Below, in pieces: positions 18,259 to 27,286 of a stretch of DNA of 64,000 nucleotides. The notes below the pieces were generated by a model that did no database searches, had not been told where the DNA came from, and saw only the letters and a list, made by a program, of their open reading frames with translations. Origin of the DNA: Paenibacillus sp. (GTDB taxonomy: Bacteria > Bacillota > Bacilli > Paenibacillales > Paenibacillaceae); the NCBI GenBank assembly GCA_023512345.1, contig JAILZT010000001.1, forward strand, positions 186,001-250,000, written 5' to 3'. The position numbers and the translations under genes were made by a program. Position 1 is the first letter of the stretch. Every line of letters begins with the position of its first letter.

Positions 18259-19272
18259 TTACTCAGCAGGAACAGTAATCGTTCCATCGATGATTTGTTT
18301 TTTGAACTCTTCAACTTTAGCCAAAATTTCTTCACTCACATTAGCCTTAGAAGTTTCAGGGAGACCTACACCGTTATCCTTCAAACCAAGGACAGTTGTT
18401 TTGCCACCTGCGAACGTACCATCGATAACTTGTTGGGAAACCATCTTAACAGCTTCGTCAACACGTTTAACCATGGAAGTCAAAGTTACGTCGTCGCCAA
18501 ACTCAATGGATTGGTCTTTGTCAACGCCGATAACCCATACTTTTTCTCCACCAGCTTTGTTACGGGAAGTAGCTTCATTGAACACTCCGTTGCCAGTTGC
18601 GCCAGCAGCAGGGAAAATGATGTCATTTCCATCGTCATACAAAGTAGTAGCCATTGACTTACCGATATCTGGTTTGTCATAAGCACCTGCATAAGTATTG
18701 GTTACTTTAGCATCAGGATTAACTGCTTTGACACCGGCTGTGAAACCCAGTTCAAAACGTTTAATTACAGGACTTTCCATACCACCGATAAAGGCTACTT
18801 TATTAGTTTTAGTTGTAAGACCTGCAACAACACCAACCAAGAAGGATCCTTCGTTCTCGGAGAAGGTAACGGACTGAACGTTAGGAGCGTCCACTACACT
18901 ATCGATGATTGCCAAGTTAGCATCAGGGTTATCTTTAGCTACTTTACCAAGTGCATCTCCAAGATCAAATCCAATTGCCCAAGTTAGGTTATAGCCATCT
19001 TTAATGAATTGGTTAAGGTTAGGCTGGTAGTCAGCATTGGACTTACTTTGCAGATATTTAACTTCAACACCCGCTTCTTTATTAAGACCTTCCAGTGCTT
19101 CCCAAGCAGATTGGTTAAACGATTTGTCGTTTACTCCGCCAACGTCAGTTACCATACCGACTTTAATATCGGACTTTGCACCTGTATTGCTGTTTTCGTT
19201 CTTGCCGCAGCCAGCTAGAATAACTGTCATTGCGAGCAACATAACAAGCGATAGTTTAAATGCCTTTTTCAT
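18259..19272 (-). CDS. nupN: BMP-family nucleoside-binding lipoprotein, NupN-like
   Basis: The 337-residue extracellular substrate-binding protein has a signal peptide MKKAFKLSLVMLLAMTVILA and a lipobox LAGC with Cys22 as the lipidation site. The Bmp domain follows, with GMVTDVGGVNDKSFNQ, AIGFDLGDALGKVAKDNP, AFIGGMESPVIKRFELGF and IGVDKDQSIEFGDDV. This family binds purine nucleosides. It is the first gene of the nupNOPQ-like operon. CodY or a purine riboswitch could regulate such operons, but I found no clear riboswitch in the 300-base upstream region. Confidence 0.95.
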   Translation of the reverse strand: MKKAFKLSLVMLLAMTVILAGCGKNENSNTGAKSDIKVGMVTDVGGVNDKSFNQSAWEALEGLNKEAGVEVKYLQSKSNADYQPNLNQFIKDGYNLTWAIGFDLGDALGKVAKDNPDANLAIIDSVVDAPNVQSVTFSENEGSFLVGVVAGLTTKTNKVAFIGGMESPVIKRFELGFTAGVKAVNPDAKVTNTYAGAYDKPDIGKSMATTLYDDGNDIIFPAAGATGNGVFNEATSRNKAGGEKVWVIGVDKDQSIEFGDDVTLTSMVKRVDEAVKMVSQQVIDGTFAGGKTTVLGLKDNGVGLPETSKANVSEEILAKVEEFKKQIIDGTITVPAE

Positions 19273-19579
19273 CGAATGTGTTCCCCCTTAAGAAAATTGG
19301 ATGTCTTCTGTCTTTGCATGGACATTCCATTGTACAAATTATACCTGCAAAAAAACCTAAAATCCAGTTAATTAATGACCTCCGGTCAATAATAATTTGC
19401 ATATTTCAACAAGTAAGCGTTTCCCATGACATATGATGTCACCAATGTGTGAATAACATGTCATATAACCTCGAAATACCTACACTATTTCTTCGACGTC
19501 TACAAGTAGTATTGCACAAGATTGTATTTTCTATTATCATGAGTGCTTATAATTGTATTCGAAAGGAAGTTATCTCAAA
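19273..19579. other. Divergent intergenic region between nupN and thioesterase genes
   Basis: These 307 bases hold the divergent promoters. A possible minus -10 TATAAT lies at 19338-19343 but lacks a good -35. An inverted repeat ATGACATG..CATATGTCAT lies at about 19424-19466. No open frame here is convincing and no riboswitch core was recognised. Confidence 0.5.
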
Positions 19580-20140
19580 ATGAAGGAAGAAGAGGATTTA
19601 ACCCAGATTCCCGCTTTCAAATACTGCCGCGAATCAAGAGTGTTCAAAACAGGCCGCGTATTCCCCAATGATGTAAATAATCATAAAACTCTGTTTGGCG
19701 GCAAGCTCATGAGCAGCATAGATGAAGTAGCCTCTATATCAGCTATGCGCCATTGCCGGGCAAATGTAGTCACAGCATCTACGGATTCCGTCGATTTTCT
19801 ACTGCCAATCAGACCCACAGATTCCGTATGCTTCGAATCCTTTGTAACCTGGACAGGACGGACCAGCATAGAAGTGTTTGTAAAAGTCATATCAGAACAT
19901 TTATATACAGGGGAACGTGCAGTTGCAGCCACTTCTTTCCTCACCTTTGTCGCGGTTAACGAAGATGGAGTTCCAGTGTCAGTTCCAAAAATCATCCCTG
20001 AAACCGTAGAAGAAAAGCTGATGAGCGAATCCGCTGAGGAACGTGCGCAGTTGCGGAAAGTGAGAAGGTCCATGAGCAAAAAACTAGCCTCACAGCTAAA
20101 CACCTCTAAATATTGGGAAGAGAACAACCACTCGAATTAA
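19580..20140 (+). CDS. Acyl-CoA thioesterase, YkhA/BFIT hotdog type
   Basis: The 186-residue protein has one hotdog-fold acyl-CoA thioesterase domain. The family pattern is clear: TGRVFPNDVNNHKTLFGGKLM is the active-site region, with the catalytic Asp in the following helix SSIDEVASISA, and TASTDSVDFLLPI, TWTGRTSIEVFVKV and SFLTFVAV are beta strands. It hydrolyses acyl-CoA, probably in lipid turnover. ATG at 19580 follows GAAAGGAAG. The C-terminal 40 residues are charged and helical. Confidence 0.93.
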   Translation: MKEEEDLTQIPAFKYCRESRVFKTGRVFPNDVNNHKTLFGGKLMSSIDEVASISAMRHCRANVVTASTDSVDFLLPIRPTDSVCFESFVTWTGRTSIEVFVKVISEHLYTGERAVAATSFLTFVAVNEDGVPVSVPKIIPETVEEKLMSESAEERAQLRKVRRSMSKKLASQLNTSKYWEENNHSN

Positions 20141-20173
20141 TAATCTATTCCCTAAAACTCCAAATTATTTGAC

Positions 20174-20219
20174 ACAAAAAAAGCACCGCTTGCGGGTTAC
20201 CCGTATAGCGGTGCTTTTC
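20174..20219. terminator. Bidirectional terminator between thioesterase and rplT
   Basis: AAAAGCACCGCT pairs exactly with AGCGGTGCTTTT. It has a T-run on both strands and serves the converging genes. Confidence 0.88.
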
Positions 20220-20235
20220 GGTTATATCATTTCAC

Positions 20236-20595
20236 CTACGCGTTGATTTTCTCTTTAGCTACAACAGCCAATGAGTTGAATGCGTTAAGATCATTTACAG
20301 CTAGATCAGCCAACATTTTACGGTTAACTTCTACTCCAGCCAATTTCAGGCCGTATACAAGTTTGCTGTAAGACAAGCCGTTCAAACGAGCTGCTGCATT
20401 GATACGAACGATCCACAGTCTGCGGAAGTTACGTTTTGTTTGGCGACGGTCACGGTAAGCGTAAACCATCGATTTCATTACTTGCTCTTTAGCTGTTTTA
20501 AAAATGCGGTGCTTTGAACCGAAATAACCCTTTGCCAGCTTCAATACTTTTTTATGTCTACGACGAACTACAAATCCGCCTTTAACTCTTGCCAT
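20236..20595 (-). CDS. rplT: 50S ribosomal protein L20
   Basis: The 119-residue protein is full length and typical: [20 protein letters not shown], then [17 protein letters not shown] and [20 protein letters not shown]. It binds 23S rRNA early in 50S assembly. In Firmicutes it also represses this operon by binding the leader. It is the last gene of infC-rpmI-rplT. Confidence 0.99.
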   Translation of the reverse strand: MARVKGGFVVRRRHKKVLKLAKGYFGSKHRIFKTAKEQVMKSMVYAYRDRRQTKRNFRRLWIVRINAAARLNGLSYSKLVYGLKLAGVEVNRKMLADLAVNDLNAFNSLAVVAKEKINA

Positions 20596-20626
20596 ATTAA
20601 TAAACCTCCCAAAAATGTGTGTTTAA

Positions 20627-20827
20627 CTATTTCAAGTTAGCTAGACCTTGTCTCAAACGTCTTACATCCCCAGGGGCCATTACTGGATTGCCATTCAGAA
20701 CACGCTTAGCGCGTTTCGATTTGTGGGATAGCAAGTGGTTCTTGTGAGCTTTGTAACGTGTTACTTTGCCAGTTCCGGTAATCTTGAAGCGGCCTTTCAG
20801 GCTGCTATGTGTTTTCATTTTAGGCAT
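20627..20827 (-). CDS. rpmI: 50S ribosomal protein L35
   Basis: The 66-residue basic protein has the standard MPKMKTHSSLKGRFKITGTG start and KSKRAKRVLNG core. It lies between infC and rplT in the conserved order. A strong AGGAGG precedes it. Confidence 0.99.
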   Translation of the reverse strand: MPKMKTHSSLKGRFKITGTGKVTRYKAHKNHLLSHKSKRAKRVLNGNPVMAPGDVRRLRQGLANLK

Positions 20828-20886
20828 GGTGTTTGTTTCCTCCTTGAATATTATGCGGCGTCATTTTGCATCGCAAGTGACTCCAA

Positions 20887-21399
20887 TTATTGTTGTTTAG
20901 GAGCCAAAATCATAATCATGCTGCGACCTTCCAGCTTAGGCTGGCGCTCAACAACAGTTATATCGGCAACTTCATTCTTTACACGCTCCAAAATCTTCTG
21001 GCCGATACTCGCATGTGTAATCTCACGTCCGCGGAAACGTACGGAGCACTTTACTTTATCGCCTTCACCCAGAAACTTGAGAACATTGCGGAATTTAGTC
21101 TGATAATCATGTTCCTCGATGTTAGCACGGAACCAGACTTCCTTAATGTCAACGATCTTCTGGTTCTTACGAGCTTCCTTCTCTTTCTTCTGTGTTTCAT
21201 AACGGAACTTGCCGTAATCCATGATGCGGCATACCGGCGGTTTCGCCTGTGGTGCTACGTTGACTAAATCAAGATTAAGATCAATCGCCATCTGCAACGC
21301 CTCGCGGATCGGTGTAATTCCGATTTGTTCCCCTTCTGCACCAACCAACCGAACCTCTTTGGCCCGAATTTCATCATTGATCATATGTTCCTTACTGAT
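20887..21399 (-). CDS. infC: Translation initiation factor IF-3
   Basis: IF-3 binds the 30S subunit and enforces start-codon choice. The N-domain has MINDEIRAKEVRLVG; the C-domain has KEVWFRANIEEHDYQTKFRN and KVKCSVRFRGREITH. The frame continues upstream of the first ATG (21384) through ISKEH, matching the usual IF-3 N-terminus. GGAGGTGG lies 6 bases before an AUC codon at 21397-21399. An AUC/AUU start on infC is the known basis of IF-3 autoregulation. I therefore place the start at 21399, giving 170 residues. Confidence 0.97.
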   Translation of the reverse strand: MSKEHMINDEIRAKEVRLVGAEGEQIGITPIREALQMAIDLNLDLVNVAPQAKPPVCRIMDYGKFRYETQKKEKEARKNQKIVDIKEVWFRANIEEHDYQTKFRNVLKFLGEGDKVKCSVRFRGREITHASIGQKILERVKNEVADITVVERQPKLEGRSMIMILAPKQQ

Positions 21400-21463
21400 A
21401 ACTCTCCACCTCCGGAATCTTGTTAACCATTTACACTTTTACATTAGATTGCAGGAATCCCCG

Positions 21464-21625
21464 CTAAAATAAAAAGGGATGCCGGCTAACGCCCGACATC
21501 CCTGTTTGATCAACGTTCATGAATTATAACATCCATAAATCATTGAGATCAAAACCAGCCGGCAAAAGTGCCGTTCAGGTGAGAAGCCGGTGCTTCTTCT
21601 TGCAATCTCTATGTTTTTCATACTT
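21464..21625 (-). ncRNA. L20-type ribosomal leader with attenuator
   Basis: The minus-strand leader has GCACCGGCTTCTCACCTGAACGG, a segment characteristic of the Firmicute L20 leader, and downstream AGGGATGTCGGGCGTTAGCCGGCATCCCT followed by TTTTTATTTT (21464-21503). L20 is expected to bind the upper structure and promote the terminator, so the operon is repressed when free L20 accumulates. Confidence 0.9.
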
Positions 21626-21629
21626 GAAT

Positions 21630-21659
21630 AATATACAACATTGCCCAAAGGTATGTCAA
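21630..21659 (-). promoter_or_regulatory. Sigma-A promoter of infC-rpmI-rplT
   Basis: TTGACA (21654-21659) and TATATT (21630-21635) are separated by 18 bases on the minus strand, just upstream of the leader. Confidence 0.75.
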
Positions 21660-21697
21660 TAGTTATTCAAATATTTTTAGGAAGAGTATTAATATCC

Positions 21698-22936
21698 TTA
21701 AACCTGTTTACTCTGTACTTCTTCTAATCTCACCACTCGAGTGTGCTTGGTATGGCTCCATTGTTTGTTGTTCTGAGTGAAGAACGCATAAAACGTAATG
21801 GGATACCAGGAGATCAGATAGATTGGGAAGACGAGTAAATAAAGATATACTTTCTTGAACTTAACCTTCTCAAGAATCATAGCTACAAAGAAGGTTAACA
21901 AGTTCCCAATAATGGCCGCATAACTAAGCCATAGTGGCAAATGTCCATAAATGTTAGCAATATTAGGTCCGTTAAAGAACGAAATATCAACGAACATTAC
22001 CCCAGTCATCAAAAAGGTCAACAACACGATATAAACATTCGCGCCGTAGATAGCTAAATCGAACTTCGTGAGGCTGCGCTCTTTAATACTCTGCCATAGC
22101 AGCGGGAAGAAATAACGACGGGCTACCGTAAAGTGCCCCTGCATCCAGCGGAGCCGCTGTCTCGAAGATGCCTTGAAGGTTAATGGCTTCTCGTCGAATA
22201 CTTTGGCATCATAGTTAAATTTCGGAAATACACCTTTCGATGCACTTCGCATTGTGAATTCTAAGTCCTCTACAAGGCTTGTAGCCCCCCAGCCAATCTC
22301 TTTCAGAAGATTGGTCTCGAAGCACATTCCGGTTCCGCCCAAGAAGTTCGCCATATTGAGATTATGACGAGAGAGCTGCCATAGGCGATTGATGTACCAA
22401 TACGAAACTCCATAAGCTGCTGTAATCCAGGAGTCCTCCGGATTCTTCGTATCAATGTATCCTTGAATAACTTGAGCTCCTGCACAAAGATCATTATTCA
22501 TCTCCATGAGAAATTCTGTATGGGCTAGATTATCAGCGTCAAACATTACGATGGCATCGTACTCACGCGGCATGCTCCATAATTCTTTAAGCATCCACTC
22601 GATGGCATATCCTTTACCTCTTTGATTCGGATTGGTACGAACACAAGCGTTCATGCCATGCTCTTTTACAATTCGAGCAGTTCCGTCCGTACAATTATCA
22701 CAAATCACAAATACATCATACAATTCTTTGGGATAATTGAGTTGTTTCATATTCTCCATCAATGCCCCAACCACTTGTTCTTCGTTATGCGCTGCTACCA
22801 GAACTGCAAATGACTTCTCCGGTGCGTAATGAACTTTATTCTTTTTCTTGTACAATCCGAATATCGAGAATGTAAATTGATAAAGCGCGATTGCCGCCAA
22901 GATCACTTGGAGCGATACAAATAATGCGTCTGCCAT
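21698..22936 (-). CDS. Membrane glycosyltransferase, family 2
   Basis: This 412-residue processive-type GT2 enzyme has one N-terminal membrane segment (about 4-27), a cytoplasmic GT-A domain and three to four C-terminal membrane segments. Motifs are VLVAAHNEEQVVG, VICDNCTDGTA, the DxD-like MFDADN, the acceptor-site LVEDLEFTMRSA and QRLRWMQGH, which corresponds to the Q-x-x-R-W signature of hyaluronan/chitin/poly-GlcNAc synthases. It probably makes or extends a surface polysaccharide from a nucleotide sugar. ATG at 22936 is chosen because longer readings begin at GTG inside the ribosome binding site AAAAGGGGG. Confidence 0.9.
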   Translation of the reverse strand: MADALFVSLQVILAAIALYQFTFSIFGLYKKKNKVHYAPEKSFAVLVAAHNEEQVVGALMENMKQLNYPKELYDVFVICDNCTDGTARIVKEHGMNACVRTNPNQRGKGYAIEWMLKELWSMPREYDAIVMFDADNLAHTEFLMEMNNDLCAGAQVIQGYIDTKNPEDSWITAAYGVSYWYINRLWQLSRHNLNMANFLGGTGMCFETNLLKEIGWGATSLVEDLEFTMRSASKGVFPKFNYDAKVFDEKPLTFKASSRQRLRWMQGHFTVARRYFFPLLWQSIKERSLTKFDLAIYGANVYIVLLTFLMTGVMFVDISFFNGPNIANIYGHLPLWLSYAAIIGNLLTFFVAMILEKVKFKKVYLYLLVFPIYLISWYPITFYAFFTQNNKQWSHTKHTRVVRLEEVQSKQV

Positions 22937-23337
22937 GACCTCTTGATGCCCCCTTTTCACTCTATTTGTTTCTTTTTCTCTCTGTCTGTTTAAACGAAAC
23001 TACTGACCCTTTTGTTGCATTCTTGTTAAGCAGATACATGGGCTTGCTGTTATCTTTAGCGTTTTCCCGTTATATATATATCGCGCATCTGTTCTTCTCG
23101 GATTCAGTCTTCCGAAGGATCCAGTTTTCTCTGTTACCTTATAAACGCGTTCGGGTCGCTTGAATCATTGTAATCCGTAAGGGTGTCTTAAGTCAAAACT
23201 GTCATTATTCGAGCAAAGCTGAGCTTTTTCTTGAAATAGGCTATCTGAAAAAAGTATGATATAGACAGCTTCATGCAAAGAACGGAGAGCCAAATTAACG
23301 CCTAATACTGGCGGCCGGACTAGCGGAGGGATAAGCT
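22937..23337. other. Divergent intergenic region, GT2 and PAP2 genes
   Basis: The 400-base spacer is AT-rich near 23070-23090 (a TATATATATA run). Apart from the plus-strand promoter at 23231-23260 I see no further signal. Short frames here lack coding character. Confidence 0.5.
23231..23260 (+). promoter_or_regulatory. Promoter of the PAP2 gene
   Basis: TTGAAA (23231-23236) and TATGAT (23255-23260) are 18 bases apart, about 75 bases before the start codon. Confidence 0.6.
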
Positions 23338-23865
23338 ATGAGACAGTTATTTATGAAATTACACTCCTGGGAGCGACATCTTTTCCAATGGATCAACGGG
23401 CGATTACACAACCGTTATCTAAACTTCTGGCTATTTTATTTGACTCATTTAGCTGGTGCTACAAGTACTATTTTAATCAACATTATGGTGTGGGCCTTTG
23501 CCCCGGAGCCTTGGAAAACCACCGCTCTGCAAGCCTTTATTGCGCTCGCTATCAGCCACATACCTGTTGCTATTGCGAAGAAATTGTATCCGCGACTGCG
23601 CCCATACCTAGCTCTTCCAGGAACGAACACTTTTCACAACCCACTTAAGGATCATTCATTTCCTTCGGGGCATACGACAGCTATCTTTGCCTTTTTAATT
23701 CCTTATATGGTTGTGATGCCGAGTCTAACCCTCTTACTGCTGCCGCTGTCTTGTATCATTGGGTTCTCCCGCATTTATCTGGGGCTTCATTACCCTTCTG
23801 ATGTCATTGCGGGTGCGGCAATCGGTACGACTGTTGCATTTAGCACCATTGCGTTGTGGGTTTGA
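23338..23865 (+). CDS. PAP2-family membrane phosphatase
   Basis: The 175-residue integral membrane phosphatase has five or six hydrophobic segments. The three PAP2 signature motifs are present: KKLYPRLRP, SFPSGHTT (catalytic His) and SRIYLGLHYPSDV (nucleophilic His and supporting Asp). Enzymes of this size often hydrolyse undecaprenyl pyrophosphate (BcrC type) or phosphatidic/phosphatidylglycerol phosphates. Start follows GGAGGGATAAGCT. It is a single gene. Confidence 0.93.
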   Translation: MRQLFMKLHSWERHLFQWINGRLHNRYLNFWLFYLTHLAGATSTILINIMVWAFAPEPWKTTALQAFIALAISHIPVAIAKKLYPRLRPYLALPGTNTFHNPLKDHSFPSGHTTAIFAFLIPYMVVMPSLTLLLLPLSCIIGFSRIYLGLHYPSDVIAGAAIGTTVAFSTIALWV

Positions 23866-23941
23866 AATCACACAACATCTTACCACGCTTGCCTTTCTTA
23901 GGCATTTTTATACTTCTGCACTCTTTACTGTTATCATGAAA

Positions 23942-23986
23942 AAAGCAAGGGCCCTTAACTGGTAAGAGGCCCCTTGCCTTTTTTTG
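23942..23986. terminator. Bidirectional terminator between PAP2 and trmB
   Basis: AAGCAAGGGCCC pairs with GGCCCCTTGCCTT and is flanked by TTTTTTT on the plus strand and TTTTTT on the minus strand. Confidence 0.85.
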
Positions 23987-23988
23987 TT

Positions 23989-24705
23989 TTACAGCCTGTA
24001 TTTTTCCATACGAGTCGCTTGGTACAGTTCCAGCGCTTCCGCTCCGACAATGGCTTCACAGCGATGAATATTGACCCCGCGGCCTGTGAATTTGGTCTCA
24101 TACTCTGTCATTACGTGTTCTTCATTAATAATGCCATCCGCATGAAGGTCCAATGAAATATTTTTCATCTGAAGCCCAAAATCGGCAAAAGAATTTAAGG
24201 AGAACTCGAAAAGGCTGCGCGAATCTGTCTTTAGATGAATCTCACCGAGCGTTCCGAGCAACCCGCGGTATTTGTCGAGAAAACGCGGATGTGTCAAACG
24301 ACGTCGAGCATGCTTGCTCTTTGGCCATGGATCGCTAAAATTCAGATAAATCCGTTCCAATTCTCCCTGTGAAAATACTTCTTCAGCATAATCAATATTG
24401 GCAAGCGCCAACTTAAGATTTGGTGGTGTTTCATGACCCGCCGGCTCCCATACCGCACGAGCTTTCTCACCGGCACGGCGAACCAATTCGTCGTACATAT
24501 CCACACCGATAAAATTAATCTCTGGATATTTGAAGCTCATCTGACTAATAAACTGTCCCTTGCCCATCCCAAACTCTACATGAATCGGATGATCATTACC
24601 GAACAAAGCCGACCATTGTCCCTTATGGCTACGAGGGTCTAGAATGACCAAATCGGTCTGCCCTTCCAGACTTTCGCGTATTCCTTTTCTTCCACGTAAA
24701 CGCAT
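23989..24705 (-). CDS. trmB: tRNA (guanine-N7-)-methyltransferase
   Basis: TrmB methylates G46 in the variable loop of tRNAs using S-adenosylmethionine. The 238-residue protein has the SAM motif HVEFGMGKGQFI, the conserved INFIGVDMY, the RIYLNFSDPWPKSKHARRRLTHPRFL segment that defines the family, and the C-terminal TEYETKFTGRGVNIHRCEA substrate region. It is single, between two terminators. Confidence 0.98.
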   Translation of the reverse strand: MRLRGRKGIRESLEGQTDLVILDPRSHKGQWSALFGNDHPIHVEFGMGKGQFISQMSFKYPEINFIGVDMYDELVRRAGEKARAVWEPAGHETPPNLKLALANIDYAEEVFSQGELERIYLNFSDPWPKSKHARRRLTHPRFLDKYRGLLGTLGEIHLKTDSRSLFEFSLNSFADFGLQMKNISLDLHADGIINEEHVMTEYETKFTGRGVNIHRCEAIVGAEALELYQATRMEKYRL

Positions 24706-24787
24706 GCTTACTCCTCCGCTATCCTTAGGCTATAACTATCACTTGCAATATTGTGCCGAACTTACTCGCAAAAGTAAAGCAATAACG

Positions 24788-24848
24788 TAAAAAAAGAAAA
24801 AGGAATTCTCTGGTTCCGCTCAAGGCGGTGTATCAGAAAATTCCTTAC
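24788..24848 (-). terminator. Terminator after the small hypothetical gene
   Basis: AAGGAATTTTCTG pairs with CAGAGAATTCCTT around an inner CCGCC/GGCGG-like stem and is followed by TTTTTCTTTTTTT on the minus strand. Confidence 0.8.
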
Positions 24849-24897
24849 GTTGTGTTATTTGGGACTCAGGGTCCATTTATTTCGCGCAGCTGATAGA

Positions 24898-25080
24898 TTA
24901 TTTTGTGTCTGAATTAAAATCAAATGTTTTTTCGAATGCACTGCGAATTTTACGTTGTGCTTCTGACTTGATCTTCGGGTTGCCATTAAATTCTACACCT
25001 GTAAGCGAAAGAGCCTCATCTGGAGTTAATTGCACATCAACAGAACCTTTACCTTCTGCATATACCGTTTGAGAATTCAT
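24898..25080 (-). CDS. Small conserved hypothetical protein
   Basis: The 60-residue soluble protein is rich in charged residues at the C-terminus (SEAQRKIRSAFEKTFDF). The start at ATG 25080 is set by GAGGTGAT 4-8 bases upstream. It has its own terminator and sits between trmB and the ytqA pair. Length, good ribosome binding site and terminator support a real gene. No family recognised. Confidence 0.7.
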   Translation of the reverse strand: MNSQTVYAEGKGSVDVQLTPDEALSLTGVEFNGNPKIKSEAQRKIRSAFEKTFDFNSDTK

Positions 25081-25321
25081 CGTTATCACCTCACGGTTAT
25101 TATTATGGACCGGACGACACGTAAATATGAATCCTAGAATAGACTCCTGATCACAGCATCAAGTGTTTTAACAAGTTAAATATAACATACTATGTAAGCA
25201 TTTACAAGGAAATAACGCTTGAATTAAAGCCTATTTTCACTGTATTTACAGGTGAAATATTACGCTTAGCGCTTATTTTTGATACAATAGATAAGATTAT
25301 CTAAAACCAAAGGAGCAACCC

Positions 25322-26278
25322 ATGTCTAACCTTCAACATACAACGGTCCCCCTGCTATGGGGAGATAAACGATTTCATACCTGGAACTACGAAATGCATG
25401 ATCAATTTAACAACAAAGTATTCAAGGTGATGCTCGACGCTGGTTTCACTTGCCCCAACCGTGATGGTTCTGTAGCCAAAGGCGGATGTACCTTTTGCAG
25501 CGCACGCGGGTCTGGTGACTTCGCCGGAAGCCGCCGGGATGATCTCGTCACCCAGTTCAACAATGTACGTGACAGACAGCATATTAAATGGCCAAGCGCG
25601 CAATATATTGGATATTTCCAAGCGTATACCAACACTTATGCTCCCGTAGAAGAGCTCAGAGAATATTTCGAAGTTATTTTACAGCAGCCCGGTGTAGTCG
25701 GATTGTCAATCGCCACACGCCCGGACTGTCTTCCTGACGATGTCGTAGAATACTTGGCTGAACTAAATCAACGTACCTATCTGTGGGTAGAAATGGGATT
25801 ACAGACGATTCACAATTCCACATCAGAGCTTATTAACCGCGCACATGACACTGCCTGCTATGAGGAAGCTGTTCAGAAGCTGCGTCGACATAACATCCGA
25901 ATATGCACCCATATCATTCATGGACTGCCGCAGGAAACTCACGAGATGATGCTTGAGACCGTATCCGCAGTAGCCGGAATGGATGTTCAAGGGATTAAAA
26001 TCCATCTCCTTCATTTAATGCGCAAAACTCCGATGGTGAAGCAATACGAAGCTGGACTTCTGCGATTCCTCGAAAAGGACGAGTATGTAAAGCTTATCGT
26101 TGATTCATTGGAACTGCTGCCGCCGGAAATGATTGTCCACCGCCTCACTGGAGATGCTCCAAGAGATCTGCTTATTGGACCTATGTGGAGTCTGAAAAAG
26201 TGGGAAGTTCTGAATGCCATTGATGACGAATTAAAGTCACGCGATAGTTGGCAGGGTAAGTATTGGAGGAAGAGCTGA
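25322..26278 (+). CDS. ytqA: Radical SAM protein, YtqA family
   Basis: The 318-residue radical SAM protein resembles the TIGR01212/YtqA family. The iron-sulfur cluster ligands are in FTCPNRDGSVAKGGCTFC: a Cys, then nine residues later Cys-x2-Cys, a spacing typical of this family rather than CxxxCxxC. The conserved YFQAYTNTYAP, TRPDCLPDDV, EMGLQTIH and HIIHGLPQET follow. The precise chemistry is not established here. AAAGGAG precedes ATG. The gene overlaps the methyltransferase downstream by the TGATG stop/start, indicating translational coupling. Confidence 0.92.
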   Translation: MSNLQHTTVPLLWGDKRFHTWNYEMHDQFNNKVFKVMLDAGFTCPNRDGSVAKGGCTFCSARGSGDFAGSRRDDLVTQFNNVRDRQHIKWPSAQYIGYFQAYTNTYAPVEELREYFEVILQQPGVVGLSIATRPDCLPDDVVEYLAELNQRTYLWVEMGLQTIHNSTSELINRAHDTACYEEAVQKLRRHNIRICTHIIHGLPQETHEMMLETVSAVAGMDVQGIKIHLLHLMRKTPMVKQYEAGLLRFLEKDEYVKLIVDSLELLPPEMIVHRLTGDAPRDLLIGPMWSLKKWEVLNAIDDELKSRDSWQGKYWRKS

Positions 26279-26874
26279 TGGGCTTTATGTCCGTACTCAG
26301 TTTTGCTCATAAATTAATTACGGAACGATTGGCACCGGGTGATCGAGCAATCGATGCTACAGTTGGGACGGGTGCTGATACACTCTTTCTAGCCAAAACG
26401 CTAGGCCCTCGCGGTGAAGTATACGGCTTCGATATCCAATCTGCTGCGCTAACGCTCGCTGAGGAACGATTACAGCAAGCGAGCAAAGAATCTGTTGGAA
26501 CAATCGCTCCCGTAACATTGCTGCTGGAGAGTCACGCGGCTATGGCCGAGAGTGTCCCTTTAGCCTGGCGCGGAACTGTAGGAGCCATAATGTTCAATTT
26601 AGGTTATCTCCCTTCCGGAGATGCCGATAAGAGCATTATCACGCAAACGGACAGTTCAATTGCTGCGCTTGAGGCCGCCCTTCAATTGCTGCGTCCAGGT
26701 GGAGTCGTTACCGTGGTGCTCTATCCCGGCCATGAAGGCGGCGATCTTGAAGCTGCTGCTGTGGAAGCTTGGGCAGCGGGAATTCCAACACAACTGGCAC
26801 AAAGCATTATTTATCGTCAGTTGCAGCGCTCAACATCTCCCTTTGTCATTGCATTAGAGAAAAAAAGGAGCTGA
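26278..26874 (+). CDS. ytqB: SAM-dependent rRNA methyltransferase-like protein, YtqB family
   Basis: The 198-residue class I methyltransferase has motif I AIDATVGTGADTLFLAK, the acidic post-I GFDIQ and the family-typical MFNLGYLPSGDADKSIIT. The latter (NLGYLP) resembles the NPPY-type site of RNA methyltransferases and defines the rRNA_methylase/YtqB family. The start ATG is inside the ytqA stop codon (TGATG), and TTGGAGGAAG lies upstream. The ytqA-ytqB pairing is conserved in Bacilli and suggests a shared tRNA/rRNA modification role, which is inference. Confidence 0.92.
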   Translation: MGFMSVLSFAHKLITERLAPGDRAIDATVGTGADTLFLAKTLGPRGEVYGFDIQSAALTLAEERLQQASKESVGTIAPVTLLLESHAAMAESVPLAWRGTVGAIMFNLGYLPSGDADKSIITQTDSSIAALEAALQLLRPGGVVTVVLYPGHEGGDLEAAAVEAWAAGIPTQLAQSIIYRQLQRSTSPFVIALEKKRS

Positions 26875-26884
26875 ACATTCTATT

Positions 26885-27265
26885 ATGAGTGTACTCAAAA
26901 TGGAGCACGTAGGCATCAAGGTTTCTTCTTTGGAGGCTTCCATCGAATTCTACACAGAAGTTATCGGTCTTACCCTTCTTCATATCATCGGTGAACCCAG
27001 TGATGATATACGTCTAGCCTTCCTTTCTTTTCAAGAACAGACAAGTGTAGAAGTTGAATTAATTGAAGGCCGCTGGGAAGAACTGGCGGAGGAAGGCAAG
27101 GTTAGCCATCTTGCTTTTACGGTTTCTGGAATTGAGGATGAGCATCGGCGCATTGCCGGGCTGAATCTTGTAGGTCTAACCCCTATTCGACAGTTAGCAA
27201 ATGGCAGCAGATTTTTCTTTTTTAATGGTTTGGATGGAGAAAGGCTTGAATTCTTTGAATCTTAA
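26885..27265 (+). CDS. VOC-family (glyoxalase-like) protein
   Basis: The 126-residue single VOC module has paired beta-alpha-beta-beta-beta units. Likely metal-site positions are His8 (MEHVGIKVS), Glu in VEVELIEG, His in SHLAFTVSG and Glu in ERLEFFE. This matches glyoxalase I/lactoylglutathione lyase-like proteins; the substrate is unknown. It lies 10 bases after ytqB and just before manA, so it is likely cotranscribed. Confidence 0.88.
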   Translation: MSVLKMEHVGIKVSSLEASIEFYTEVIGLTLLHIIGEPSDDIRLAFLSFQEQTSVEVELIEGRWEELAEEGKVSHLAFTVSGIEDEHRRIAGLNLVGLTPIRQLANGSRFFFFNGLDGERLEFFES

Positions 27266-27286
27266 ATGCGAAAGGAAGATGTTAAA

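Noticed and set aside
22966-23163. 65-codon hydrophobic frame upstream of the PAP2 gene
   Set aside because: No ribosome binding site, and it crosses the AT-rich promoter region.
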